From NCBI RefSeq assembly GCF_937934665.1, contig NZ_CALGYW010000089.1, positions 1-13,179 of the forward strand: 13,179 nt of DNA, read 5' to 3'. The stretch is from an uncultured Anaerococcus sp. (GTDB lineage: Bacteria > Bacillota > Clostridia > Tissierellales > Peptoniphilaceae). The position numbers and the translations under genes are program-made. How positions within the stretch are numbered: the first letter of the stretch is position 1; the number at the start of each line of letters is the position of its first letter. Positions 6,973 through 13,179 of this stretch are shown piece after piece. The notes beneath the pieces are model-generated. The model did not search any database, was not told where the DNA came from, and saw nothing but the letters and a program-made list of their open reading frames with translations.

Positions 6973-8085
6973 ATGGATAAAAATTTTGATAATTATTCGG
7001 TAGTTTTAGATGGAGTTTCTAAGTTTTATGGAGATGAAGAAGTCCTAAAATCTGTTGACCTAGAGCTTGAAAAGGGAAAGTTTTATACTCTTTTGGGGCC
7101 ATCTGGTTGTGGTAAGACTACCATTTTAAATTTAATAGCAGGGTTTTTAGAGCCAAGTAGGGGCGATGTCTATATAAATGGGGAAAATGTAGGAAATGTC
7201 CCAGCTAGTAAGAGGACAGTAAATACAGTCTTTCAAAACTATTCTCTCTTTCCTCATATGAATGTCTACGACAATGTGGCCTTTGGTCTAGAAATAAAAA
7301 AAACTGACAAGGCTATTATAAAAAAAGAAGTGGAAAAGGCCCTTGCCATGGTAAATCTAGCAGGTTTTGAAAAGCGTGAGGTTAGCCAAATGTCAGGTGG
7401 CCAAAAGCAAAGGGTAGCAATCGCTCGCGCCATTGTCAATAAGCCTGATGTGCTCTTACTAGATGAGCCTTTATCTGCCCTTGATATGAAACTTAGAAAG
7501 TCTATGCAGGTCTTACTTTCTGATATCCAGTGGGAGCTAGGGATTACCTTTGTTTTTGTAACCCATGACCAGGAAGAAGCCCTTGCTCTAAGTGACCATA
7601 TCTTTGTCATGGATAAGGGGAAAATTGTTCAACAAGGTCCTCCAAAGGATATCTATGACGAGCCAATTAACCGCTATGTAGCAGAATTTATTGGTGAATC
7701 CAATATCCTAAAAGCAAGGATGGTTGATGACTACAAGGTAGAATTTGCAGGCAAAGTCTTTGACTGTTCTGATGCAGGTATAGCCAAGGGTGAGAGGGTA
7801 GAAGTAGTTATAAGACCAGAAGATATAGAAGTAGTCCCTCTAGATATGGCCGATATAGGGATAAATATTGATAATATTCTCTTTCGCGGGGTCTTTAATG
7901 AAATAATAGGCAATGATAAGAGAGATTTTACTTGGAAAATTCATACCACTAAGCGTTTTGAAGAGGGAGATGATATTGGTCTTAGGATAAATCCTGAAAA
8001 TATCCACGTTATGCGCTATAATGAATCTGAAGAAGCCTTTGATAAGAGACTTGAAAAGTATGCTACAGGAGAAGATGATGGCTAA
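6973..8085 (+). CDS. potA: Spermidine/putrescine ABC transporter ATPase PotA
   Basis: A 370-residue cytoplasmic ATPase that drives polyamine import through PotBC. All core motifs are visible: Walker A GPSGCGKTT (42-50), Q-loop VFQNYSLFPHM, signature MSGGQ (140-144), Walker B LLLDEP (161-166) and the H-loop His198. The last 90 or so residues form a TOBE-type regulatory domain with the VVIRPEDIEV signature of the PotA/MalK group. An in-frame ATG at 6955 exists, but it falls at the predicted transcript start; ATG 6973, after GGGGGTGG, fits better and gives a normal PotA start. It is first gene of the operon, and its stop overlaps the potB start. An in-frame A8 run at 7296-7303 is intact, unlike the run that breaks the ABC exporter. 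Confidence 0.93.
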   Translation: MDKNFDNYSVVLDGVSKFYGDEEVLKSVDLELEKGKFYTLLGPSGCGKTTILNLIAGFLEPSRGDVYINGENVGNVPASKRTVNTVFQNYSLFPHMNVYDNVAFGLEIKKTDKAIIKKEVEKALAMVNLAGFEKREVSQMSGGQKQRVAIARAIVNKPDVLLLDEPLSALDMKLRKSMQVLLSDIQWELGITFVFVTHDQEEALALSDHIFVMDKGKIVQQGPPKDIYDEPINRYVAEFIGESNILKARMVDDYKVEFAGKVFDCSDAGIAKGERVEVVIRPEDIEVVPLDMADIGINIDNILFRGVFNEIIGNDKRDFTWKIHTTKRFEEGDDIGLRINPENIHVMRYNESEEAFDKRLEKYATGEDDG

Positions 8086-8875
8086 AAAATACCAAAAATT
8101 AACCTTTATTTACTATATTTGGATTTTGATATTTATAATTGCTCCAATCCTCCTACTTTTGTACCAATCATTTTTTGATATATACGGGAATTTTACCTTT
8201 GATAATTATATAGCCTATTTTTCTAGCAAAAACTATATAATAATGACCCTAAATTCCTTTTTGACGGCTTTTCTAATCACATCCTTTACCCTCTTGTGGG
8301 CCTATCCTTTTTCATATTTTTTGACTAAGGCTAAGCACAAGGATTTGATTTTGCTTTTGGTAATTTTACCAACCTGGATAAATCTAGTCCTAAAAGCCTA
8401 CGCTTTTATAGGACTTTTTAATAAAAATGGTACGATTGTTGGGCTTTTAGGCCTTGCAAGTGAGGGCTTTCTTTTTACAAATCCAGCCTTCATTTTGGTT
8501 GCATCCTATGTAGAATTACCCTTTATGATTCTACCTATCTTTAGGTCTATAGATTCGATTCCTAAGGAATATATAATCGCTAGCGAAGATCTTGGAGCGA
8601 CTAGGTTTCAAACCTTTAGGAAAATCATCCTGCCGCTTTCCAAGGATGGGGTTATAGCAGGTTTTCAGGCAGTCTTTATTCCCTCCTTATCCCTATTTTT
8701 AATTACCAGGATAATTGGAGGAAATAAGGTGATTACCTTAGGTACAGCAGTTGAGCAGCACTACCTAGTTACCCAAAACTGGGGAATGGGTTCTACTATT
8801 GGCCTTGTCCTTATAGCTATCATGTTTGCAGTAATTTCGTTTTTAAATAGGAAGGGGGATAATAATGGAAAATAG
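8078..8875 (+). CDS. potB: Spermidine/putrescine ABC permease PotB
   Basis: A 265-residue membrane protein with about six helices, one of the two permeases that form the polyamine channel. The cytoplasmic EAA loop that docks on PotA is seen as EDLGA (170-174) followed by RKIILPLSKDG. The start is set at ATG 8078, six bases after AGGAG (8067-8071); ATG 8075 is possible, and an upstream ATG at 8021 would lie deep inside potA. It overlaps the end of potA by eight bases, so the two are probably translationally coupled. Length is close to the usual 270-285 residues. Confidence 0.92.
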   Translation: MAKKYQKLTFIYYIWILIFIIAPILLLLYQSFFDIYGNFTFDNYIAYFSSKNYIIMTLNSFLTAFLITSFTLLWAYPFSYFLTKAKHKDLILLLVILPTWINLVLKAYAFIGLFNKNGTIVGLLGLASEGFLFTNPAFILVASYVELPFMILPIFRSIDSIPKEYIIASEDLGATRFQTFRKIILPLSKDGVIAGFQAVFIPSLSLFLITRIIGGNKVITLGTAVEQHYLVTQNWGMGSTIGLVLIAIMFAVISFLNRKGDNNGK

Positions 8876-9668
8876 GTCGACTAAATTTTTAAATTTATTT
8901 TTGATTTTTGTTTTTATTATCATGTACCTACCTCTGGGATATTTGATTTTTTATTCCTTCAATAGCGGCGGAAACATGAATACTTTCGAATCCTTCACCC
9001 TGGACCACTATTTGGCAGTTTTTTCTGACAAGAGGCTCATAAATATAGTTTTAAATACGCTTATTTTAGCCCTTTTGTCATCCTTGATTGCAAGTGTCAT
9101 TGGCACTTTAGGTGCGATTTCGATTTACTATACAAAAAACAAAAAAATTAAGAAACAAATCCTGAGTTTAAATTCAGTTTTGATGGTCCTTCCTGATATC
9201 ATGATGGGGGCAAGTTTTTTGATTTTATTTTCTATGCTAATAAAAATTCCTATGGGCTTTGTGTCAGTTCTTTTAGCCCATATTGCCTTTTCTATACCTA
9301 TTGTTGTTCTTATGGTCCTTCCAAGGCTCTATGCCCTAAATGAAGACATGATAAGGGCTGCAGAAGATCTTGGTGCAAGTGATATAACTATCTTAAATAA
9401 GATAATACTTCCTAATATAGCAAGCGGGATTTTTGCAGGATTTTTCATGGCCCTTACCTATTCTCTCGATGATTTTGCTGTTACCTTCTTTGTAACAGGC
9501 TCTGGGTTTTCGACCCTTTCTATAGAGATTTATTCTAGGGTAAGGACAGGGATTTCTCTTGAAATAAACGCCTTATCGGCCCTTATTTTTGTCATAGCCC
9601 TAGTTATGGTGGTTATCTATTATTTTATAGAAAGAAGGGAGTTAAAGAGATATGAACAAGGTTTATAA
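8865..9668 (+). CDS. potC: Spermidine/putrescine ABC permease PotC
   Basis: A 267-residue membrane protein with about six helices, the second permease of the polyamine channel. The EAA loop reads EDLGA (167-171) followed by NKIILPNIASG, the PotA contact site. The N-terminal helix and the segment GYLIFYSFNSG are typical of PotC and PotI. The ribosome site AGGAAGGGGG (8849-8858) lies six bases before ATG 8865. The gene overlaps potB by 11 bases and potD by 17, which ties its translation to both neighbours. No defects are seen. Confidence 0.92.
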   Translation: MENRSTKFLNLFLIFVFIIMYLPLGYLIFYSFNSGGNMNTFESFTLDHYLAVFSDKRLINIVLNTLILALLSSLIASVIGTLGAISIYYTKNKKIKKQILSLNSVLMVLPDIMMGASFLILFSMLIKIPMGFVSVLLAHIAFSIPIVVLMVLPRLYALNEDMIRAAEDLGASDITILNKIILPNIASGIFAGFFMALTYSLDDFAVTFFVTGSGFSTLSIEIYSRVRTGISLEINALSALIFVIALVMVVIYYFIERRELKRYEQGL

Positions 9669-10731
9669 GTTTGTTGTAGGGATTTTAGCCCTTACACTTT
9701 TATTGGTCGTTGGCCAGAAAAGGTTAAATGCTAGCTCCAATGGGTCAAATGATAAGGATATATATTTTTATAACTGGGGAGACTATGTAGATCCAGAAGT
9801 CTTAAAAGATTTTGAAAAAGAAACAGGCTATAAGGTTATTTATGAAACTTTTGACTCAAATGAAGCTATGATGGCAAAAATTGAGCAGGGAAAAACCTAT
9901 TATGACCTAGCCTTCCCATCAGAATATACAGTAGAGATGATGAAGGAGAAGGGTCTTTTAGAAAAGCTTGACCACTCAAAAATCGTAGGTCTATCTAATA
10001 TCGACGAGAGATTTTTAGATACAGCCTATGATCCAGGTAATGAATATTCTATTCCTTATTTTTGGGGGACTTTCGGGATAATTTATAATTCTCAGAAATA
10101 CAGCGAAGAGGACTTTGATTCTTGGAAAAAGCTCTGGGACCCTAAGTTTGAAGGAGAGATTCTTACCTTTGATGGAGCCAGGGAAACTCTTGGAATTGGA
10201 TTATTAAAGAAAGGATACAGCCTAAATGAAAAGAATGAGAAGGTTTTAAGAAAAGTCAAAAATGACCTAGTGCCTTTTATGGCTAATGTTAAGGCTTTGC
10301 TTGCTGATGAAATAAGGATGTATATGGCTCAAGGTGAAGCAGATATTGGAATCACTTTTTCTGGAGAAGCTGCTATGGCCCAGGAAATGAATGAAAATCT
10401 TTCTTATGTAATACCTAAGGAGGGCTCAAATATTTGGTTTGATACCATGGTTATTCCTAAAACTAGCAAAAACCATGAAGGTGCCTATGCCCTTATAAAC
10501 TATCTTTTGAGGCCTGATATAGCAGCTAGAAATGCTGATTATGTTTGGTATGCGACTCCAAATAAAAAGGCAATGGAATTGATCGATGATGAAGCAAGAG
10601 AGGATGAAACACTATATCCAGATGATGAAATTATAAATAAGCTTGAGGTTTTCAAAGATTTGGGTAAGGAAACAACAATTTTATATAATGATTTGTTTTT
10701 GGATTTAAAAATATCTCCACAAGCAGACTAG
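9652..10731 (+). CDS. potD: Spermidine/putrescine-binding protein PotD
   Basis: A 359-residue extracytoplasmic binding protein that captures polyamine and hands it to PotBC. An N-terminal hydrophobic segment (about 5-21) has no following cysteine, so there is no lipobox; it may stay as a membrane anchor, as appears to be the case in streptococcal PotD. Ligand-pocket residues known from E. coli PotD can be matched: Trp42 and Tyr45 in YNWGDY, Tyr in PSEY, Glu178 in FDGARE, and Trp262 with Asp264 in the IWFD segment. The position of E. coli Asp168 seems to be Gly175, with Asp174 one residue earlier. E. coli Trp229 seems to be Phe here (ITFSGEA). GAAGGGAG (9634-9641) precedes ATG 9652. It is the last gene of the operon, followed by a terminator. 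Preference between spermidine and putrescine is not readable. Confidence 0.92.
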   Translation: MNKVYKFVVGILALTLLLVVGQKRLNASSNGSNDKDIYFYNWGDYVDPEVLKDFEKETGYKVIYETFDSNEAMMAKIEQGKTYYDLAFPSEYTVEMMKEKGLLEKLDHSKIVGLSNIDERFLDTAYDPGNEYSIPYFWGTFGIIYNSQKYSEEDFDSWKKLWDPKFEGEILTFDGARETLGIGLLKKGYSLNEKNEKVLRKVKNDLVPFMANVKALLADEIRMYMAQGEADIGITFSGEAAMAQEMNENLSYVIPKEGSNIWFDTMVIPKTSKNHEGAYALINYLLRPDIAARNADYVWYATPNKKAMELIDDEAREDETLYPDDEIINKLEVFKDLGKETTILYNDLFLDLKISPQAD

Positions 10732-10738
10732 AAAGATG

Positions 10739-10765
10739 AAAGCCGCTTCTTAAGGAGTGGCTTTT
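10739..10765 (+). terminator. Terminator of the pot operon
   Basis: AAAGCCGCTTC (10739-10749) pairs with GGAGTGGCTTT (10754-10764) around TTAA, with two G-T pairs, followed by a short T-run. It starts eight bases after the potD stop. Confidence 0.75.
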
Positions 10766-10818
10766 AAAATAAAAAAATCTTAATTGGGTATATATGATAA
10801 ATATGAAAGGATATAGAT

Positions 10819-12012
10819 ATGACAGATATAATTAAACAATCAATACTTGAAAATGAAGAAAAAAGATAGCGGATAGAAGATATATGCACGCTCACCCAGA
10901 GCTTGCCATGAAAGAGGTAAAGACAACTGCCTTTATAAAAAAAGAATTAGAAGATTTAGGTTTTAAACCGGTTGAGATAGACCCTACAGGTCTTATGGTA
11001 GAGATAAATCCAGAAAGTAAGGGTAAGACTGTTCTTTTAAGGGCAGATATAGACGCCCTACCAATTAAGGAGAGCAATGACTTTGATTTTAAGAGTCAAA
11101 ATGAGGGGGGTAAGTCACGCTTGCGGTCACGATATCCATGCTGCCATGATGTTAAATGCGGTAAAGGCCCTTATAAAGGTCAAAGATGACCTTGATGGCA
11201 GGGTTAGGATAATATTCCAACCTGGAGAAGAAACTGGAGAAGGTGGTAGGACTGTTGTAAGCGGTGGCTATACAAAGGATGTTGACACAGGTTTTGCTAT
11301 CCACATTCACACAGGATGGGATCTTGGCAAAGCTTCAACAGGCTATGGTGAAGTTATGGCCAACAACACCTTCTTTACTGTAAATTTCAAAGGGACATCT
11401 GCCCACTCATCAACCCCTTACCAAGGAAATGATGCCATGCTTATGCTTGCAAACTTTATAAATGCAGCCTACGCCATCCAAGCAAGGAAAATCGACAATG
11501 TCTTCCACCCAGTTGTCCTAAACCTAGGAGTAGTAGAGGGTGGTTCTGCAGCCAATGCAGTAGCAGCTGATATCAAACTTGACGGTTCATTTAGGTCTTT
11601 TTCTAATGAGAGTGTAGACTTTATGGTAAAGGAACTTGAAAAAGCAGCCAAGCTTTCAGCGGAAATTTATGGAGGAAGCGCAGACTTTGACTACCATATG
11701 GGTGCTGGTGCTGTAATTAACGAAGAAAAATCAACAGATCTTTCTGTAAAAATCGCAAAAGAAATCTTTGGCGAAGAAAATGTCAAGACAGATCTAAAAC
11801 TTGCAGGCTCTGAAGACTTTGGTTTTTACCTATCAGGTTATAAAGACCAACCAGGAATAGACGGAACCTATATGTTTATAGGAGGTAGGGACCCAGAAAA
11901 TAAAGCAACCTATCCTCAAAACCACGCTACTGATTTTAATCCAGATGAAAGGGCTATGAAATACGGGGCAGAACTTTTAGCCCGTTATGCTTACGATTAT
12001 CTTAAGAAATAA
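10819..12012 (+). pseudogene. M20 family amidohydrolase/metallopeptidase, two frameshifts
   Basis: ATG 10819 follows AAAGGA (10805-10810). The first frame reads 16 codons and stops at 10867. The second runs from the 10859-10864 region to 11189 with RRYMHAHPEL, LLRADIDALPI and SQNEG. The third continues from about 11110 to 12012 with VSHACGHD. The restored product is about 397 residues, normal for the M20D group that hydrolyses N-acyl or amino-acid amides (hippurate/IAA-amino acid hydrolase type). Candidate metal ligands and catalytic residues survive: Cys 11122 and His 11128 (HACGHD), Glu-Glu at 11227-11232 (PGEETG), His in FAIHIHTG (11302-11310) and His 11923 (YPQNHATD). One A missing from the A6 run 10859-10864 and one G extra in the G6 run 11105-11110 explain both breaks. 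The rest of the frame is clean, so this is either recent loss or an assembly error. Confidence 0.85.
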
Positions 12013-12019
12013 AGTCTTC

Positions 12020-12049
12020 TTGTGGGAAAATCTATAAAAGTGGTAAGAT
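12020..12049 (+). promoter_or_regulatory. Possible promoter of the TrkA-like remnant
   Basis: TTGTGG (12020-12025) and TAAGAT (12044-12049) are spaced 18 bases and lie 35 bases upstream of the remnant's start codon. The same stretch can form an 8-bp AT-rich stem, AAAATCTA (12027-12034) with TAGATTTT (12055-12062), then more Ts, so a weak terminator for the amidohydrolase is an alternative. Confidence 0.35.
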
Positions 12050-12083
12050 ATAAGTAGATTTTTTATATTCCTAAGGAGCTATA

Positions 12084-12185
12084 ATGAAAATAATTATTTT
12101 GGGAGCCGGCAAAGTCGGCTCTTTTGCAACAAAAGACCTAAAGCAGGTTATAAAGCAAGGAAAAGATATTAAAAAGCTCTTTTAA
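12084..12185 (+). pseudogene. Remnant of a TrkA-like NAD-binding protein start
   Basis: A 33-codon frame with a good ribosome site (AAGGAG, 12073-12078) begins MKIIILGAGKVGSFATKDL. This is a Rossmann-fold start with GAGKVG as the nucleotide-binding loop, and it closely resembles the first residues of TrkA/KtrA-type potassium-uptake regulators. Intact TrkA has about 220 or 450 residues. Here the match fades after about residue 20 and the frame stops at 12183. The ribosome site and start look native while the body is gone, as expected when a gene is cut by insertion or deletion. Other Rossmann proteins share this motif, so the TrkA name is tentative. A 33-residue peptide is unlikely to be functional. 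Confidence 0.5.
12103..12125 (+). other. Terminator-shaped hairpin inside the TrkA-like remnant
   Basis: GAGCCG (12103-12108) pairs with CGGCTC (12116-12121), followed by four Ts. It coincides with the codons of GAGKVGS, so the symmetry may come from the protein code alone. If it works, it would stop transcription of the remnant early. Confidence 0.3.
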
Positions 12186-12373
12186 ATTATTAAAAAAATA
12201 GACTTATTTAATCATTTACCGAATAATTAAATTAACCACATTTAAAGGTAGGTTAAAATGGTAAGGATAAAAAGTCTAACTTAAAACGATTTAATATATA
12301 AGACATTTAGCGATTGAATTATAAGTTCAGTCGCTTTTTTAATTGAAATTTATAGATTAAGGAGAAGAAATTA
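12186..12373. other. Gene-free AT-rich stretch
   Basis: No frame longer than a few codons has a ribosome site. The only visible structures are an imperfect dyad TTAACC/GGTTAA (12232-12237 and 12251-12256) and the terminator at 12310-12340. It is probably remnant or spacer DNA left between the TrkA-like piece and the element-derived genes. Confidence 0.5.
12310..12340 (+). terminator. Orphan intrinsic terminator
   Basis: GCGATTGAA (12310-12318) pairs with TTCAGTCGC (12326-12334) with one wobble pair, followed by six Ts. No intact gene ends upstream, so it probably served a gene that has been lost. Confidence 0.75.
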
Positions 12374-12566
12374 ATGGATAAAAAAATGGTAAATATCAAT
12401 GCTAATTTAGTTAATTAAGCCCTTTTTCAGAATTTGGAAAGGAAAATCTATTCCATGTCTTTGGATATTTCAAAGAAAATAAAAAAGGAGATAAGGTCAT
12501 CAAGATTTTATAGTTAAATCACTAAACAAAATAGAAAATAAAGAGAAAGAAAACGAGGAGGAATAA
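12374..12566 (+). pseudogene. Decayed small gene, unknown function, two frameshifts
   Basis: AAGGAG-type sequence precedes ATG 12374. The frame reads MDKKMVNINANLVN and stops at 12416; one added T at 12415-12416 would join it to LSPFSEFGKENLFHVFGYF in the next frame, which stops at 12511. One added T in the T4 run near 12507 would then join it to VKSLNKIENKEKENEEE, ending at 12566. The joined product would be about 65 residues with a charged Lys/Glu tail. The tail codons contain the ribosome site GAGGAGG (12555-12561) of the Maff2-like gene, a typical operon junction, which supports this reconstruction. I do not recognise the family; its position suggests it came from the same mobile element. 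Confidence 0.45.
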
Positions 12567-12567
12567 T

Positions 12568-12699
12568 ATGGAATTTTTTACAGCAGGAGTTGGATTTTTA
12601 AAGACGTTTATAACTACAATTGGTGTAGGTTTAGGAGAATGGGGAGTTATTAACTGAAAGGAAGATTATGGAAATGATAATTCTGATTCTGATGTTTAA
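12568..12699 (+). pseudogene. Truncated Maff2-like mobile-element protein
   Basis: After a strong ribosome site (12555-12561), ATG 12568 opens a 29-codon frame that starts MEFFTAGVGFLKT and ends GLGEWGVIN before TGA at 12655. In the same frame the text goes on as KEDYGNDNSDSDV to TAA at 12697. The Maff2 family (small hydrophobic proteins near the type IV secretion genes of Firmicute integrative conjugative elements) reads, from memory, GxGLGxWGVIN followed by a Glu-Gly-Tyr-Gly-Asn-Asp-Asn stretch, so both halves match. Intact members have about 70-80 residues with a second hydrophobic half; that half is missing here. The internal TGA and the lost C-terminus mark a broken gene. Confidence 0.6.
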
Positions 12700-12811
12700 G
12701 TGTCATAAAGTAGCATATAAAAAATTGATATACAGCTCTACTATTCCAAACAAACATTTTTAAAAATGACGAAATTCTTTGAGGTTTTACATATCATATA
12801 ATAAATAACGA

Positions 12812-12840
12812 TTGATTTATCAGCGTCTCCATGATAATAT
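12812..12840 (+). promoter_or_regulatory. Possible promoter of the small membrane protein gene
   Basis: TTGATT (12812-12817) and TAATAT (12835-12840) are spaced exactly 17 bases; each matches four of six consensus bases. The transcript would start near 12847, about 50 bases before GTG 12899. Confidence 0.4.
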
Positions 12841-12847
12841 TATACCA
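12839..12847 (-). promoter_or_regulatory. Extended -10 promoter on the minus strand
   Basis: Read on the minus strand this is TGGTATAAT, a perfect extended -10 box. A possible -35, TTGTAT (plus 12865-12870), lies 20 bases upstream, which is too far to be ideal. It points toward the Maff2-like remnant, and no minus-strand gene follows. Confidence 0.4.
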
Positions 12848-12898
12848 GATATAGTGTAGAAGGTATACAAGAATACCTAGTTGAAAGGAGGAAAATCG

Positions 12899-13099
12899 GT
12901 GGACTATTTATGGGTGCTGGTATTATTGATTTTGGGAGTTTCTATGGTCTGCTATCCTAAAATATTATGGAAAATAGAAAATTTATTCACAGTAAAAAAT
13001 GGTGAGCCAACCGAACTATATTTAGTATTAATGCGAATAGGTGGTGTATTTTTTATCATTTGTTCAGTTGGTATTATTATATATCTAATTATAAAATGA
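12899..13099 (+). CDS. Small two-helix membrane protein, DUF6199-like
   Basis: A 66-residue protein with two membrane helices (about residues 3-18 and 44-64) and a short loop between them containing CYPKILWKIENLF, then KNGEPTELYLVLMRIGG. The Pro-x-x-Leu-Trp-Lys and GEPTELYL-x(4)-RIGG pattern resembles small uncharacterised Firmicute membrane proteins that I recall as DUF6199; that name is from memory. Function unknown. The start is GTG 12899, seven bases after AAGGAGG; a TTG at 12881 is rejected because it would sit inside the ribosome site. It is the only intact gene in the right-hand scar. No terminator is visible before the window ends. Confidence 0.7.
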   Translation: MDYLWVLVLLILGVSMVCYPKILWKIENLFTVKNGEPTELYLVLMRIGGVFFIICSVGIIIYLIIK

Positions 13100-13159
13100 A
13101 ATACCCTTATAGTTCTTAAGTTGTATCTTACTATTGTAATTCAATAATTTTAAGAAAGG

Positions 13160-13179
13160 AGTTAACTATAGAGTTAACT
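13160..13179. repeat. Repeated palindrome at the window edge
   Basis: The 8-base palindrome AGTTAACT occurs at 13160-13167 and again at 13172-13179, separated by ATAG. It may continue past the edge. An AAAGGAG just before it (13155-13161) has no start codon within reach. Confidence 0.5.

Larger units (their letters stand above)
12700..12880. other. Gene-free junction with opposed promoter-like sites
   Basis: I see no convincing gene in this stretch. A 31-codon frame (12668-12763) starting inside the Maff2-like remnant has a weak ribosome site and no recognisable product. The right half carries promoter-like boxes on both strands (12812-12840 plus, 12839-12847 minus) and the small dyad GGTAT-N6-ATACC at 12862-12877. 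Confidence 0.5.

Noticed and set aside
12655..12657. The TGA in the Maff2-like gene read as selenocysteine or tryptophan
   Set aside because: No selenocysteine element is visible, and TGA is used as a normal stop for the first frame of the ABC exporter only because of a frameshift, so it gives no evidence of recoding. The gene also lacks its C-terminal half.
12720..12745. A possible insertion-sequence end (minus strand GAGCTGTATATCAATTTTTT)
   Set aside because: It vaguely recalls ISL3-type termini, but no partner repeat, target duplication or transposase piece is present.
12668..12763. A 31-codon frame starting MEMIILILMF inside the Maff2-like remnant
   Set aside because: The ribosome site is weak, the product resembles nothing known, and the frame overlaps the out-of-frame Maff2 tail; probably chance.
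1..13179. CRISPR arrays, tRNA or rRNA genes, phage-defence systems
   Set aside because: No regularly spaced repeats, no tRNA- or rRNA-like sequences and no recognisable defence proteins are seen anywhere in the window.

Overview
This window looks like chromosome of a low-GC anaerobic Firmicute. The AT-rich base use, frequent AGG arginine codons, strong AGGAGG-type ribosome sites and gene content suggest a Peptoniphilaceae-type coccus such as Anaerococcus. That placement is inference; there is no rRNA or other phylogenetic marker here.

Layout. (1) 1-1708: 3' part of an ABC exporter (membrane plus ATPase), cut by the window edge and broken by a one-base frameshift in an A8 run. It faces a minus-strand MFS transporter (1749-2909) across a shared perfect hairpin terminator. 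(2) 3021-3299 minus: a small GNAT-like acetyltransferase. 3404-4153 plus: a six-helix membrane protein of unknown function. (3) 4154-4508: no protein gene, but a 191-nt block closed by complementary ends and followed by a U-run, proposed as a structured RNA of the 6S type, then the promoter region of the next gene. (4) 4509-6809: a surface lipoprotein flavin reductase with a covalent-FMN domain and a fumarate-reductase-type FAD domain. (5) 6973-10731: a complete potABCD polyamine uptake operon with overlapping genes, a TATAAT promoter, an inverted repeat over that promoter, and a terminator. (6) 10819-12012: an M20 amidohydrolase gene split by two one-base indels in homopolymers. (7) 12084-13179: a scar region holding a 33-codon remnant of a TrkA-like start, a terminator, a small gene with two frameshifts, a truncated Maff2-like gene typical of Firmicute integrative conjugative elements, opposed promoters, and one intact small membrane protein gene.

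How it fits together. The intact core supports anaerobic life on amino acids and amines: an extracytoplasmic flavin reductase for a terminal electron acceptor, polyamine import, and formerly or actually an amidohydrolase. The right end looks like decayed mobile DNA. Three frameshifts lie in homopolymers of six to eight bases, so errors in the assembly must be weighed against true gene loss.
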